The notes beneath the pieces are model-generated. The model did no database searches, was not told where the DNA came from, and was given only the letters and a program-made list of their open reading frames with translations. A program made the position numbers and the translations under genes. Positions 5,799-6,191 of a stretch of DNA of 6,191 nucleotides are shown here, piece by piece (within the stretch, counting starts at the first letter, position 1; the number at the start of each line of letters is the position of its first letter). Source of the DNA: Bacteroidales bacterium UBA3742 (lineage in GTDB: Bacteria; Bacteroidota; Bacteroidia; Bacteroidales; Paludibacteraceae); the NCBI GenBank assembly GCA_002371785.1, contig DFGU01000020.1:1-6191 (forward strand), written 5' to 3'.

Positions 5799-6191
5799 AT
5801 TGTTCGACTATAGTTTCCTCAGTCTGGGACTCTTGATTCAGGTGGTGACTTATGTCATTACCAACCATTTTTCACCCGGCGTGCTCTCCCCGCTATCGCT
5901 TGTGAGCGGACTGCTCGGCATATGCTCCGTATGCCTGGCCGCACAGGGAAACATCTTCACATACCTCTTCGGCTTCGGCCAGGTCCTGACCTATACCTGG
6001 CTCTGTCTGGAGCAACGCCTATATGGCGAGGTAGCCATCAATGCTTACTATTTCCTGACGATGATCTATGGCGTCTTTGTGTGGCGCCGCCGTCTTAGCA
6101 ACAGCTATTCCGTTGAGACTCGCCGCATGCGAAGGGGAGTGTTCGTACTTATCGCCTTGGCTTCGGTCGCGGTATCCGCACTCGCAGGGTG
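5779..6191 (+). CDS. pnuC: PnuC-family vitamin precursor transporter (3' end outside window)
   Basis: Inner-membrane facilitator of the PnuC family, which carries nicotinamide riboside for NAD synthesis; relatives PnuT and PnuX carry thiamine and riboflavin. 137 residues are visible without a stop. After a short cytoplasmic head come hydrophobic segments at about 11-28, 38-55, 59-77, 84-102 and 120-136. The PnuC signature is clear: SGLLGICSVCLAAQGN (43-58), then YLFGFGQ (62-68), then LYGEVAINAYYF (81-92) and YGVFVWRRR (97-105). The Arg cluster at 103-105 and 115-119 would mark a cytoplasmic loop. The start lies 20 nt inside the lipoprotein gene, so translation is probably coupled. There is no leader for a thiamine or NAD riboswitch before it. 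Substrate is undecided: nicotinamide riboside is the family default, but thiamine-specific PnuT is common in Bacteroidetes and would usually sit beside thiamine genes, none of which are visible here. Confidence 0.85.
   Translation, partial: MQVPRSKLFDYSFLSLGLLIQVVTYVITNHFSPGVLSPLSLVSGLLGICSVCLAAQGNIFTYLFGFGQVLTYTWLCLEQRLYGEVAINAYYFLTMIYGVFVWRRRLSNSYSVETRRMRRGVFVLIALASVAVSALAG

Larger units (their letters stand above)
361..6191 (+). other. Probable five-gene transcription unit
   Basis: The peptidase, kinase, deacetylase, lipoprotein and PnuC genes are co-directional, with gaps of 5 and 19 nt and then two 20-nt overlaps. Only one convincing promoter (325-355) precedes them. No terminator-like hairpin with a T-run is visible at any junction. 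The unit runs out of the window. Co-transcription is inferred from spacing; an internal promoter cannot be excluded. Confidence 0.65.

Overview
The window looks like chromosomal DNA of a Bacteroidales bacterium (Bacteroides/Prevotella type). Three things point there: a textbook Bacteroidetes promoter (TTG, 20 bp, TAccTTTG) with an A-rich rather than Shine-Dalgarno leader; a periplasmic dipeptidyl peptidase IV and a LASC-type lipoprotein typical of that order; and many Bacteroides-type D(S/T)(A/I/L/V/M/T) O-glycosylation motifs in the exported proteins but not in the cytoplasmic kinase. The genus is not certain.

Layout, all on the + strand. (1) 1-305: the 3' end of an unrecognised Trp/Tyr-rich protein. 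(2) 300-382: a short intergenic region with a 9-bp inverted repeat and the promoter. (3) 383-2449: secreted S9 dipeptidyl peptidase IV. (4) 2455-3411: ROK-family sugar kinase, probably glucokinase. (5) 3431-4063: CE4/NodB polysaccharide deacetylase without a visible signal peptide. (6) 4044-5798: lipoprotein with a bacterial Ig-like domain. (7) 5779-6191: the 5' part of a PnuC-family vitamin-precursor transporter, cut by the window end. No stretch over 300 bases lacks a gene.

Genes 3 to 7 are spaced +5, +19, -20 and -20 nt, so they are probably one transcription unit read from the promoter at 325-355. The products do not form one obvious pathway. They join envelope and nutrient functions: peptide trimming in the periplasm, hexose phosphorylation, N-deacetylation of a polysaccharide, an envelope lipoprotein, and import of a nicotinamide riboside-like vitamin precursor. 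I see no mobile element, RNA gene, CRISPR array or defence system.

The window is mostly ordinary. The points worth a second look are the density of O-glycosylation sequons in the lipoprotein (16), a perfect 11-bp hairpin inside the start of the deacetylase gene, a 7-bp tandem repeat that fills the kinase/deacetylase junction and carries the start codon, and an inverted repeat abutting the -33 element of the promoter.
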